Shown: positions 25,112 through 35,830 of the stretch, in pieces | Numbering within the stretch: the first letter of the stretch is position 1 | Layout of the letters: the number at the start of each line of letters is the position of its first letter | Assembly: GCA_024529925.1 (NCBI GenBank) | Contig: JAFEUB010001482.1 | Location: 113,501-177,500, forward strand | DNA length: 64,000 nt | Reading direction: 5' to 3' | Source: Ophthalmolycus amberensis | Taxonomy: Eukaryota; Chordata; Actinopteri; Perciformes; Zoarcidae | Translations under genes and position numbers: made by a program | Notes under the pieces: model-generated | Seen by the model: the letters and a program-made list of their open reading frames with translations, nothing else | Databases searched by the model: none | What the model was told of the DNA's origin: nothing

Positions 25112-26496
25112 ACCCTGTAGCAAAGGAGCGTGGGAACTGCTTTCAGAGCGGCGAGCGGAGGCGGAAGGCCGACCCTGACTTATCGACCGGCACTCGCTAA
25201 GACGCACATCTTCCTTTCCTGATGTGGCCACCTGCCAAACACACACACACACAGCTCATCTTAAAAATGGAACCTATTAATTGTTATGAACCTATATACA
25301 CATTTCTTTTGCACTGAAGCCAGAACAAAAGCACTGTTTACATAACGGTTATTAATCCTGATCCTTTGGTCCAAAGTCTCCATGTCGGGCCGTACATGGT
25401 TATTCAGGCGGTCCATCGTTTGGCACATCCGTGGTGAAATTCATATTTTATGCATATACCATGGACTCTTCTTCTATTTCCATTTGGAATTAATAGGTCA
25501 TGAATTTTGGCACTACAGCTCCCATCATGCTTTGGTGTACTGACACTAGAACGGTATCGTGGCTGGATTTAGTTGGCACTAACCAGTCAACAAATGAAGT
25601 GACCGATCAAATGTACAGATATAATTAGCATATGTTAAATTATCATTTTATTATTAATTATTGTCTCTCAGTAACGAAAAGCAGTGACATCACTCCGACA
25701 CAACGTAGCGCTGTGTACAGTCACTGATTCCAGCAGCTTTCTCCTCTTCAGCTTCTCACAGAACTTCATCTGAATTTATCATCATTGTGTTTTTTGAAGC
25801 GTCTCGCCGTCTCGCCGTCTTTGTTCGCCGGCAGAGAACAAAGGGGGGGGGGTGATGCAAAGAAGGGAAGCAGCTGAAAACAAACAGCCAACATTGGGAT
25901 GCGAGACGGGAATTTCTTCCATTGCCGTCACACCGCGCAGTCATGAATTATGAACTCTTTCGCTTAAAGGCAGCATTCAATTAAAAGCCAAATCCAGTGT
26001 GAGTGGGAGTGCTTTCTGAATAAAAATCCTTAAAAACAAAGCCCCCCCCTCCCATTTAAATGCCACCATCATAAAGTCATAAAGCCTCCCTTCTGGCCAA
26101 GTCTCAGCTGATTGATCCTGAATTACTTATTTATACGCCAGTAATAAACCGTGAGAAAAAAAAACAAGTCATTCATGCATGGTGGATGGTACAGCAGCTG
26201 GGTTTTTGGATCACCCGCCTGGAGCCCTGCAGAAGCAGCCGTGTTCGCCATGTTGATATGAAGCGGCGGTCACATGAGGCCGCCGCCGCACCGGCGCCAA
26301 TCTTTGGTCCCGGCGGGACACAAAAGAATAAACAGCAAAAGAGGAAAACTAGTGCTGCTTAACCCCTGCGCTTTAATTATTGAGAAACGCATGAAATCTG
26401 CCAGAACGCACAACGCTCTCAACTCGAGAGGCTCGTTAGAGAGCGGAGCGAGAGAGGAGGGGGATCATTTTTAGAGAGGTGCCAAAACCGGAGGTA
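25112..26496. other. Non-coding stretch, no gene seen
   Basis: AT-rich unique sequence with a small tandem CTCGCCGT pair at about 25803-25820 and the G10 run at 25843. No exon or transposon terminus recognised. Confidence 0.4.
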
Positions 26497-26625
26497 GATC
26501 CGTGTTGAGAGGATCCGTGTTGAGAGGATCCGTGTTGAGAGGATCCGTGTTGAGAGGATCCGTGTTGAGAGGATCCGTGTTGAGAGGATCCGTGTTGAGA
26601 GGATCCGTGTTGAGAGGATCCGTGT
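26497..26625. repeat. 15-bp minisatellite, 8 full units plus 9 bp
   Basis: The unit GATCCGTGTTGAGAG repeats eight times without a single mismatch, starting at 26497, 26512, 26527, 26542, 26557, 26572, 26587 and 26602, with a partial ninth at 26617. Each internal junction makes GGATCC. Because 15 is a multiple of three, both strands read as pentapeptide repeats (GSVLR on +, NTDPL on -) within longer open frames, which I treat as artefacts. The perfect identity indicates very recent expansion. Confidence 0.97.
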
Positions 26626-27439
26626 CGGCGCTCTCTGTTGGTTGGTTTTTGTTCAGTGGAAAGGCCTCAAAGAACCGAAACGTAGAAAGCTTTCGGTCCA
26701 GTCTTTTAAACACGGAGTCAACCTTCAACTCGCCGCCTCGATTTGCTGTGTCGCTCCGTCCCTCCCACACTAATTCACATGAAATCACCACCAATCCACT
26801 CACACACACACACACACTATCAAGTATGCAACTGCAATCAAGCACACGGACCCATGTTTACGACCCAGTGTTTTTCTTCCAAGATCTGAGGCTTGGAAGA
26901 GGATCTGGCAACAAGGACTGGTGCTATTTAAAGGGAACATTTTGACGGCGTACGAGTTGGGGTCAGCGACCCCGGCGAAGACCAGATGGTCATCGAGTCC
27001 GACTCGTCGCTCAGCGGCCTGTGAACCCAATTTGTTCAGCGTTTATTTCCAGGAATGAGCGCTGGATTGTTGGCCTCTGCAGTTCCTCCACATGAACTTT
27101 TTTGCGGTCCTGGCCTCTCTCACACCCCGAGGTCCAGTAAACAAAGCAGCTTTGTAGAAAAGGAATATCAATTCTGCATGGGAGAAACCCGCAAACTGAG
27201 CTTCATCAACTCATCGGTGGGGGTTAACCCATCAGCTGACAATTATATTCAGGTACGGGTGTGAGAGCAGGTTTGGTAATCGTCCAAGAAGCGCTTTAAC
27301 TGCTGCACACGCCAAAACGTGTTATTTATGCTCGACAACCGAATACAAGCTTTTCATTTCAGTGTTTAATGGAGTGGGCCCACACCTTCATAAACTGGTC
27401 TGGCTGTTTTCTAGATCAATACTGCCAACATTATGCCAA

Positions 27440-27461
27440 CAGAGAGAGAGAGAGAGAGAGA
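27440..27461. repeat. (GA)n microsatellite
   Basis: About 11 AG dinucleotides. Confidence 0.95.
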
Positions 27462-27866
27462 CATCACTTTCTTTTGCTGACCAGTGCTGTTTGCCAGTGT
27501 TTTATTCCTGTAATTCTTTGCCATTTAAAGCTTTAATAAAAAACTGGCAGCTAACATTCATCTCAGACATCGTCTCATAAATGGGTTTTACTGGAATGCA
27601 GCGGGGAGAAGCCGGAGGTTCAGCTGCCTGAATATCGGAAGTTTAAAAACTCAATATACAGGATAAGCTATGATTTTAGAGTTAAGCGTATGTGACGTTA
27701 CAGCATCGTGCAACTGTGAGAGAGCATCGATACGACAAACCTGGTAACAATATACAGAAGAATACATGTGATCAGAAGCCATGATGGAATGTTGATGTTA
27801 AAGGAGCTGAATGTGTGTGTGAGGAAAGGATACGGTGGTGGAATTAAATGATGAATGTACTGATGC

Positions 27867-27930
27867 ATAGATACACACACATATACATATGTAATGCATA
27901 TATATACACATACATACATATAAATAAAAA
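27867..27930. repeat. Mixed CA/TA/CATA simple repeat
   Basis: Alternating purine-pyrimidine tract mixing CA, TA and CATA units. It produces YIYI/VCVC shadow frames on the minus strand. Confidence 0.85.
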
Positions 27931-29354
27931 AGGAGGAATCGATATTCACAGAGGCGCACGACTCCAAGAAAATGGACAATTAGGAAGCGGTTCTCGATTC
28001 CCATCCCGATGATGAACTATGAAACAACAGCAGACAGATGCATGCAGATGTGATCGTGTGCACGCTTCCCACAAACCAAACGGCAAAACTTGCTGCAGCT
28101 CAGCTTTTGATCGCCGCTGTCTGTTCTTTGGCTAAACAAGCTTTGATGAGAGGAACAACATGAGCATGAGAGCTGTTTATGTTGCTCAAGAGGCAGATTC
28201 CATCAGTTCATTTTGCAGCCGCCGTCGGTACACCAGCACGCAGAAGAAGGCAACAACCCCCACGTGTCCTCAGCGGGTTGTTTTTTTGTGGGTTTACGGA
28301 GAGGGCACTGGAGCTGGACTTTGTTCCATTATGCATTCTAACAAAAGCCAGGGACCCGTCGCGTACTGCGGTAAGCTGCTGAGACTGTGGCCAAAATCAT
28401 TTCTGCCACTAGGAAGAAAGTCTCATCGACTGCTGCGCCAAACCTTAAAAACTCTGCATGACCATCAACACATTCTCCTCTCAGAAGAGAGGGAGTTCAC
28501 TTCCAGCTGAAGAGCTCCAGCATGGTTCAATGCCATTAGCATTTGAAAGGGGAGAAGACGAGTGCAGTAGCGGGGGGGTAGACCAGCGTGGAGAAAGGAA
28601 AGGCTGAAGGCGAGCGCGGCTGACTTGTTGAACTTGGCGCATGGATGAGCTTCATTCGTCAGGTTCCGCCCCCGAGACACCGTCGGCCCGTTCTGAGTCG
28701 GCATTACGCAGCAGGAGGACATATCTGAGCTTGTGCAGGGACTAACAAGTTTGTGAAGAGCAATTCCCCCCACTGCTTCAAAGTCAGACAAACGAACTCC
28801 CATGCGGCACTTTTACATACTCGGAGACAAAACAACGATAAAGTCTGGGCTTTAAAATGTTCCTTTATTGCTGCCTTGTCCGTTTTCTGCATTGTGGGCA
28901 TGGCCTTTGGGTATGAATAAAGTTATGACTGATTCATGAGATGATGGGGTAGTATATAGAGTGCCGGTCGGGGACGTTAGAACGGAATATGCAGCAAACA
29001 AAGGTACCGGTATGTAAGTCTGAGGAGAACACGGTGCAGTCAGGAAGTAGGAGCTGAGTGTTGTGTTTTTCATTGTTGGCCTCTGTAAAGCAGGAAATTG
29101 GATTTAAAATGAAGAAAATGTCTCTGAGGTTAGAGTCCTGACTTCCAGCTTTAGTTCGAGGGTGTTTTCATCCACATTTGTTGTTGCACTTTTTTAAACA
29201 TGATACCAAATTCTAGAAAAACCCATCAGCACAATGATCCTAAACTTGCAACAAGGAATCCAAGTGAGTCTTTGTGGCCAAACAGCGGCCAGTCACATGA
29301 CCTCAACCCAACTGGTCATGTGCTTTACTCAGGAAGCAACCTCCGGTTCTGAAA
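27931..29354. other. Non-coding stretch, no gene seen
   Basis: A 116-codon + frame (28160-28510) and minus frames opposite it shadow each other and match nothing known to me. Confidence 0.4.
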
Positions 29355-29823
29355 AGTGAAGCCAATGCTGAAGCTGCATTTTCTCTAATGTCCACCAGGG
29401 GGCGACTCCTCTGGTTGTATAGAAGTCTATGAGAAAATGACTCTACTTCTCTCTTGATTCATTACCTCAGTCAACATTGTAAACATGAGTTTATTGTCTC
29501 AATCTCTAGTTTCAAGTCTTCTTCAATACAGCATGATGTTCATTTAGTACATTATGGTCCATTTAGAGTCAAACAGACCATAAAGCAGAGGATGCTTTAG
29601 GGCGAGGCTTAGTGTGATTGACAGGTCTCGACCAGAGACGTACACAGCGTCTCTACGTCACTCCTTCGAATTCCAAATATGGTCACTTCTGTTTATTGGT
29701 TGCAAAAAAACAATATGGCAACGGCCAAAATTTCAAGATGGCAACTTCTAAAATTTGAGGCTTGAAAACATCGGTCCACAAACCAGTGGGTGACATCGTC
29801 CACTTCTCATATACAGTCTGTGG
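29355..29823 (+). repeat. Dispersed repeat with CTCF-like motif, copy 3
   Basis: Longest copy (about 469 bp) and the most complete at the right end. It runs from GTGAAGCC through the motif at 29392, the TTGTATAGAAGTCTATGAG block and the GATTGACAGGT block, to CTTCTCATATACAGTCTGTGG at 29823. The minus-strand frame 29683-30132 partly reads this repeat in antisense and is not a gene. Confidence 0.88.
29392..29404 (+). promoter_or_regulatory. CTCF-like core motif in repeat copy 3
   Basis: CCACCAGGGGGCG, identical to the other three copies. Confidence 0.55.
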
Positions 29824-31115
29824 TTTTACTGCTAAAGACCACACCGATGACAAAAAGGCCACGAAACAAGCCAGATGTGAAGACAACACGGGCCCCTTCT
29901 GACTGCTGATGTTTGGAGGTTGGACACTATTTGCAAACATGACTTTACTAAAGTTTGGGTTAACTTGTTCATCAACTTCATGGCCGATATGCAATTGGAT
30001 GATGGGGATGAAGGAGGAAAGGACGGGAATACAATTCCTACACTTCATCTGAAGCTGGGAGTCATCATCAATATTTAAATTCCAATGTGTCGGAGAGCAA
30101 ACGCAGCAAAACAAGACAGTTCCTGACTGCACTAGATGTGCATCACCTGCATGAGATGAACTGTGCTTTAAATAATAAGCTGAATTTCATGTTGTGTGCA
30201 CAAAATAAATGACACACCCACAAATACACGACCGTGAGAGTTCACCAACGACGCTAACTCTTCAAAGACAGAAGCATTTAAGACCGACCCACTGCTAAAT
30301 ACCTTCATGCGAAGTGTTGAAGGGAATGAATGAAGGCCGTTTCCAAATCACCAGCAGAGACGCTGCCTGACAGCGAGGTCATTCTTACACCTTTATGAAC
30401 GCTAAATGACTAAAAATATTGCCTTTTGTGAAACACAAGCTGAGGGAATGGAAAAAAGCAGCAGCAATGGAGCACTCGCTTGTGTTGCTTTCTGGAGAAC
30501 CAGTTCGTTTCCACTTTGGGGCAGGTAGGTTACGACACCCGTTTCCACCTGAAGCCGCTCGCTGGTTTCCACGCCCATTCGGAACCGGATGGAGCAACAC
30601 GCAAACACACGCGCTTCATGCACTCACACACCCGCACGCCTGTAGATGTAGCCAAGCCGTTTCATGGAACGCTGAAGCACAGACGGTGGAGGACGTGCTG
30701 CAGAAAGGCTGGTGACAACAGGTGGTGGATCTACAGAAGACAACATTTCCAGAGCCTCTGGGTTACTCCCGCTATGCTACGGTTTAGTGGCTCCTTTCAA
30801 GGACAGAAACTAATTCAGAGTGACAGAAAAGCCTTTTGAAACGCTGCTTTGACCACAAACGGGCCTCCACGTGAATGCATTCAGACTTGAAGAGGCAATC
30901 AGGAAGATTTTCATTGAAATAAGTGTCTGTTGAGTCCATACCTGGAGCCAAATGAGCTAGCACAATGGTGATGGAGCCTATAGCCCACTAATGAACGCAT
31001 TGCAATATTTATACATCTGCAGTATAAAAAAAACTGGGCGTCTATGAAATAAAAGCTGTGTTAAGTTGCTGTTAAAGCAAACTGAACATTTCCTGCTGCA
31101 GCTTCACATTAGAAG
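29824..31115. other. Non-coding stretch, no gene seen
   Basis: Directly right of repeat copy 3 there is a minus-strand open segment to 30132 that may belong to another decayed element. The rest is unique sequence with mutually overlapping short frames at 30402-30839. Confidence 0.35.
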
Positions 31116-31374
31116 CCTTTAACCCTTTGAACCCCAAAACTCACCGGCAGAGTGAAAAGCATTCAAGTAAAAAGTCAAAACTGCACCGTGTATCACAACC
31201 AGAAGCTGTAAAAACCGCCATTGTTGTCAGATTTACATCTTTTCGACGGTCCTTGAACACATCATGTGTGACGAACGCTTACATCAGAAAAAAGAAGGCA
31301 AAACGAGACGTAAAGTTGTGATGTTTCATCACAAACATTTTGATCTACGTGTCTTGGCTCAAAGGGTTCAAAGG
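31116..31374. mobile_element. Short element with terminal inverted repeats (MITE-like)
   Basis: The left end reads CCTTTAACCCTTTGAACCCC. The right end, read on the opposite strand, is CCTTTGAACCCTTTGAGCC. The two align over about 19 bp with one gap and a couple of mismatches. The 259-bp interior has no transposase. Target duplication is unclear. Confidence 0.5.
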
Positions 31375-32059
31375 TGAAACAGGAGTGGACTTCCATTATG
31401 AAGCGGTCACAGGAAATGCAACGTGTTTGTCAGTGAGCTTGAAACGGACCGCTATCTTTCAGCAAAAATGCGTCTGAAAAAAAACAACCAAAGATCCTTC
31501 TGGTGGATCCCTTTTGAAACATTGCAGGCAGCAATGAAAGAGTCGGGAGCAGCCGCAGCGAGCCGTTTGATGAAGAGCTGCAGGCGACAGGCTGCAGAGC
31601 GAGCTAACCGACTGCTTTCATTTTGGCTGTGTGCAGACTGGTGCCGTGTGCAGCATGAAATCAGATCACAGAATGATGGAGAAAGGCCAATTATTGCCCG
31701 ACTTCTTCTTCTTTTTCTTTCAACAACACTAGTTTGTTTTGCTTCCCCCGGTATTCTGGAGAGTGTAGTATTAAACTGCATTTGCTGTTACGTCCAGTAA
31801 GTAAGTAAGTTGTCGTCAGTCAACCAGGACTGAGATGTTAAGGGTTGCCAGTTTAACAGCTTTTCAAAGCAACATGAGTCACTGTTCCTTTTCAAGTGGA
31901 AAGAAAGAGGAGCAGCGATATGAAAAGCGGTTCCAGACCCCCTCCAGACACGTTTAAGACATAGAAATACTCGGCTTCATGTCAGAATTTGCCTGACGTG
32001 GGTTTTTCACACACAAAATAATTACCCAATCAAACCTTCTCCCTCATTGTAAAATCCAG
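31375..32059. other. Non-coding stretch, no gene seen
   Basis: Frames on both strands at 31423-31800 mirror each other. A GTAAGTAAGTAAG tetranucleotide stretch lies at about 31798-31810. Confidence 0.4.
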
Positions 32060-32619
32060 ACAGAATTTCTTTATTGATTTCAAAAGATCAACTACAGGAT
32101 ACAAGATGTTCCACGCGAGTCTTCGGCGTGCGTGCACAGTGAAGTGCTTCTCGTACGTACACGGCTCTAAACTCAGGTTGAGGTTGAGCACAGATCCAAG
32201 TGGCCACGCAGGCAAAAGAGTGTCCCACGCACAAGGTGCTGCTGCAACAAGAACCGGTTTGTAACCGGCAGCCCACAGGCGCGGCACGAGATACGTGTTT
32301 CAGCAGGAGGACGGATGCAGAGCCGCGGACGCACAACCAGTCCCGGAGCAACGTGAATGACTTGTGACGCCTCCTGAGCAGAGAAGGCCCGAGTGTTTGA
32401 GACGACTTGACCCGAAAGGTACAAAACAATCCGGTGTTCTTTACCGGACGCCGCATCAGCAGAAAGCGTGCCCGACAGGGCGGGGTGAGAGTAATGGATT
32501 TGAAGTTCTGCACTGGGAGCGACAGAGCGTCCAATCACCATCGAAGCAGAGACGACTGTTTTTTGGTTTGAAACACTTATTTTTATTCCTGTTCGGGAGG
32601 CTTCAGCTGCTTCTCTCAC
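32060..32619 (-). other. Minus-strand open frames followed by a polyadenylation signal (weak gene candidate)
   Basis: A 148-codon frame from 32619 to a stop at 32173 begins MREAAEASRTGIKISVSNQK and contains SGKEHRIVLYLSGQVVSNTR and a CRACGLPVTNRFLLQQHL segment with two cysteines and a histidine. About 100 bp past its stop lies AATAAAG on the minus strand (near 32067-32073), a plausible 3'-end signal. A second overlapping 148-codon frame (32534-32088) is equally open, which weakens the case because GC-rich sequence opens all frames. No clear acceptor was found upstream. It could be a terminal exon, a retrocopy or chance. No family recognised. Confidence 0.2.
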
Positions 32620-32655
32620 GCTTTATGAAAAACCTCTGCTCCCATCCTCTGATCG

Positions 32656-32667
32656 CCCCCCCCCCCC
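32656..32667. repeat. poly(C) run, 12 bp
   Basis: Uninterrupted C12, within a pyrimidine-rich tract that continues to about 32690. Confidence 0.95.
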
Positions 32668-32833
32668 TCTCTCCTCCTCTTCCTCCCACTGCTCAGTACG
32701 GCACTCATCACAGCCCCGCGGTGCGAGAGCGCCTTAGCTACGGCAGATAAAGGGCCGGGAGATTGTCAGTAATGACGGGTCCACCAGCGCTGAGACTTCC
32801 CAGAGCTGCTTGTTTCAGCAGTAATCACGACCT

Positions 32834-32856
32834 GGGGGGGGGGGGGGGGGGGGGGG
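32834..32856. repeat. poly(G) run, 23 bp
   Basis: Uninterrupted G23. Confidence 0.95.
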
Positions 32857-33071
32857 ACAGCGCACCGTGACGGGCTCTAAAGTGCTTACCAAGCATTTCT
32901 GCTTGTGATGCCATGTCAACTTTTTTGTGTTTTTTTGAACGGTTGGCAAGTCAGTCGAATAAGTAAGAAAAATAAAAGGGAGACTTAAAAGCTAAACAAA
33001 ATGTGTGAAACAAAGAGGTAAGAAGCAGAGACAGTGGGTGGGCGGGCTCGGCGCTGACTGATGCGGGAGGA

Positions 33072-33085
33072 GGGGGGGGGGGGGG
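33072..33085. repeat. poly(G) run, 14 bp
   Basis: Uninterrupted G14. Confidence 0.95.
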
Positions 33086-33281
33086 AGTCTATGAATAGGG
33101 ATGAGATCGGATCATCGGTTCGCTCAGTGTCCTCCAATCACAGCTCAGTTGAAGAAGAAGGTGGAGAGTGAAGAGATAAGACAGGTGAATACGAGGGGAG
33201 GACGGGACAAATAACAGAGGACGACGGCGGGCTGCGGGAGGAGTGATTGAAAATAACCTCAGACAGGATGGAAGGACTGAC

Positions 33282-33282
<1 letters not shown>

Positions 33283-33322
<40 letters not shown>
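33283..33322. repeat. (TG)20 microsatellite
   Basis: About 40 bp of uninterrupted alternating GT. Confidence 0.97.
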
Positions 33323-33324
<2 letters not shown>

Positions 33325-33440
33325 AAAAAGGCTCTGCTGTACCACAAAGAAATAAAATCTCTTTCATCTTTCTGAAGCTGGCCCTGAGTAATCACCTTCT
33401 TCACCCTCTCGCCTTCCCTTGCCGTCCCCCCACTCTCATG

Positions 33441-33454
33441 CCCCCCCCCCCCCC
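33441..33454. repeat. poly(C) run, 14 bp
   Basis: Uninterrupted C14 between the two TG repeats. Confidence 0.95.
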
Positions 33455-33514
33455 GATCTCTGCTTATGAAGAGAGCCTTTAACCCTCCTCTCCACGGATG
33501 GGGCCCCGCCGAAG

Positions 33515-33515
<1 letters not shown>

Positions 33516-33551
<36 letters not shown>

Positions 33552-33562
33552 GTGTGTATGTG
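33516..33562. repeat. (TG)n microsatellite, interrupted
   Basis: About 45 bp of GT repeat with one phase break (TTGTG) near 33550. The reverse frames 33089-33647 are poly-HT artefacts. Confidence 0.95.
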
Positions 33563-33829
33563 AATCACGAGGTACGAATGCTCCTTCGTCCCACAGTTGG
33601 GCAGAAATTGGATATTGAGTGCAGGGGCGAAGATGAGCAAATTTCAAACACCCACACGCATGTAGAGGTATGACACGGTCGATATTATTGAAAAGAGTGG
33701 GAGTTGGGGGGCTGGGGAGCTGGGGAGGGGGGGTTCTTGGGGACGGAGGGAGATTTAGTGAACGTGTCCACCTGTGTCGGCTACCACAGACAAGTCATCC
33801 ATCACGGGTCGGGCGCGCGGTGCAGAGTT

Positions 33830-33960
33830 ACGGGCCGATGGAGGCCGTGATAAAAGGGCCGCTTAATTGAAGTCGGGCTGCTCTGGAGGGCGAAAAGGCA
33901 TCAAGATAATTGCATTCATTGAAAGAGCAGAAATGAAAAACTAGGTGGTTATTTATAGGT
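33830..33960. promoter_or_regulatory. Candidate conserved non-coding block
   Basis: Unique sequence with GATAAAAGGG, GCTTAATTGAAG (an NKX/homeodomain-like core) and AGATAATTGCATTCATTGA packed within about 80 bp, flanked by unremarkable DNA. Conservation is untested. Confidence 0.25.
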
Positions 33961-34520
33961 TGATGTGGATATAAATACACACTTTTACTGGGAGGAAAAA
34001 AGCCCCGAGAGGCTCAGGATGTATTTCCATATATTTAAATCCCATAAATGCCAGTTGACGAAACGCTTTACGATCGCACTGCTGAGCTCCACCTGAAGGT
34101 AGAATTACATGCCCGGCTGCCTGTAGAGACATCGAGACAGGTCAGAAGTTTGATAGAAAATATAAAATGTTTTAAAAATTAAACAGGTAAGTAATGGATT
34201 ACATTTTGCTGCATTTGCTTTCAAATGTAAACTGAATATATCGAGGACTTAGAGGCTTTTTTCAGAATTTTCGAAACATTAATCCAAAATTGATTCACAG
34301 ATCAATCAGTAATTACAATAATCATTATTGTAGCACACAGAATTTAATTGAAAAATTTGGAATATCCTCTTTACAAGGTGCTCTGTTCGAAGATAACATA
34401 TCAGTTGCCGCCACATGGCTCTCAACGTGGTGACGGCGGAGCCGGCAGCTAACAATGCTAGCAGCGCTAACAGCGCTAACAATGACAACAGTGGGCACAC
34501 AGCGGCAACCTCTTCTGAAG

Positions 34521-34870
34521 AGTGAAGCCAACTAAATCCTGCATTCTCTCTAATGTCCACCAGGGGGCGACTCCTCTGGTTGTATAGAAGTCTATGAGAA
34601 AATGACTCTACTTCTCTCTTGATTCATTACCTCAGTAAACATTGTAAACATGAGTTTATGGTCTCAATCTCTAGTTTCAAGTATTCTTCAACACAGCATG
34701 ATGTTCATTTAGTACATTATGGTCCATTTAGAGTCACACAGACCATAAAGCAGAGGATGCTTTAGGGCGGGCTTACTGTGATTGACAGGTCTCTACCAGA
34801 GACGTACACGTCACTTCTACAATGGGTTACTTCACGATGACTACCTCCACTTCCTGTATACAGTTTATGG
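34521..34870 (+). repeat. Dispersed repeat with CTCF-like motif, copy 4
   Basis: Copy of the family at 792-1190, about 350 bp. It matches copies 2 and 3 from GTGAAGCC to the GATTGACAGGT block, then lacks roughly 100 bp of the right half before a recognisable end resembling CTTCCTGTATACAGTTTATGG. This is an internal deletion. Confidence 0.87.
34557..34569 (+). promoter_or_regulatory. CTCF-like core motif in repeat copy 4
   Basis: CCACCAGGGGGCG, identical to the other three copies. It lies 5.2 kb from the copy 3 motif in the same orientation. Confidence 0.55.
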
Positions 34871-35109
34871 CGCTGGCTCACGTGCACTAACATGCACTAA
34901 AGAGGATCATAAAGCAAGGACAAGCTCGGACACACACACACAGAGTAACTAGATTCTCTGCTCAGGCAGACATTACTCCACTTTATCTTGACAACAGTTG
35001 TTTTCTGCTATCTCAGTGTTCTGAATATTGAATAAACCGAATGTTGCTTTTATCACTGTAGCTGTAGTTCATGTGACTGAAATCACAAACAATCACAAAC
35101 GTACACACG

Positions 35110-35460
35110 GACTCCCTAAAAGCAGAGGACACCAATTTAAGCATCTCAATTTGTCAGCGGCCGGCGCCTCAATAAACAAACTCTATTAAACCCAAGCTGA
35201 GCACATTTACATTCCAGCGAATAGCCTGCAATAACCGTTTAGATGGCATACCTTCGCAATTAATACAGCAATATTCCTTCATGCCCCACCGAGGGAATTT
35301 GTAAACATCAATTATGCGGAATAAGAGAGCCTCTCGGATTAACAGCCTGGTGCTCTGCAGCGGTCGTAACATGATATTGGCAATAAAGAAAAATTAAAAA
35401 CAATCTCACTGGAAGCCGATACATTACGTCTGCTAATCAACCACCTGATGGTCTTCAGAG
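35110..35460. promoter_or_regulatory. Candidate conserved non-coding enhancer block
   Basis: Low-CpG, unique sequence rich in short homeodomain- and forkhead-like cores: CTCAATAAACAAAC near 35168, GCAATTAATACAGC near 35258, GTAAACATCAATTATGC near 35302, TCTGCTAATCAACC near 35429. Its texture differs from the surrounding repeats. The open minus frames (35169-35372, 35339-35635) do not resemble proteins. Confidence 0.3.
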
Positions 35461-35744
35461 TGAGAGGAACGACGGTGGCTGGCGTGGACGCGCTGCGACA
35501 CAACCTGCATGGCTCTTTGTGACATACGAGGGAACAACCGTGTTTAAAAAGGTGGAAATCAGCCAGCTCCTCTGCTCTGCTGTCAACAGCACCCATCAGA
35601 CTGGTGCCGCCATTATTCCAGCAGCTTCTGGTCAATAACCACAGACTGCCTCAACTGCACCCATCAACCAGCCGACTCTCATGCTCAATAAGTCAAGTTG
35701 AGTTAAAAACCTGGACAGGAAGTAGTCGATAATCTGTTGCAGGG

Positions 35745-35830
35745 CAAACAATGATCGTCATTATTGATTAATCTGACAAATTAGTTTCTGCATTAATCAT
35801 TTTGTCTGTAAAGGTCAGACAGGAACGGAC
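35745..35830. mobile_element. Fragment of the fish hAT-like MITE
   Basis: Contains CATTATTGATTAATCTGAC and TTCTGCATTAATCATTTTG, matching the GATTAATC-rich left part of the element at 21596-21755. Only about 85 bp is preserved. Confidence 0.4.

Noticed and set aside
26497..26625. Possible CRISPR-like array
   Set aside because: The units are directly contiguous with no spacers, in a vertebrate-type genome.
26471..26945. Frames with pentapeptide repeats on both strands
   Set aside because: Created by the 15-bp minisatellite, whose length is a multiple of three. No flanking gene structure.
29683..30132. 149-codon minus-strand frame
   Set aside because: Its C-terminal part is antisense of the dispersed repeat copy 3.
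33089..33647. Frames with His-Thr repeats (up to 169 codons)
   Set aside because: Translation of TG microsatellites.
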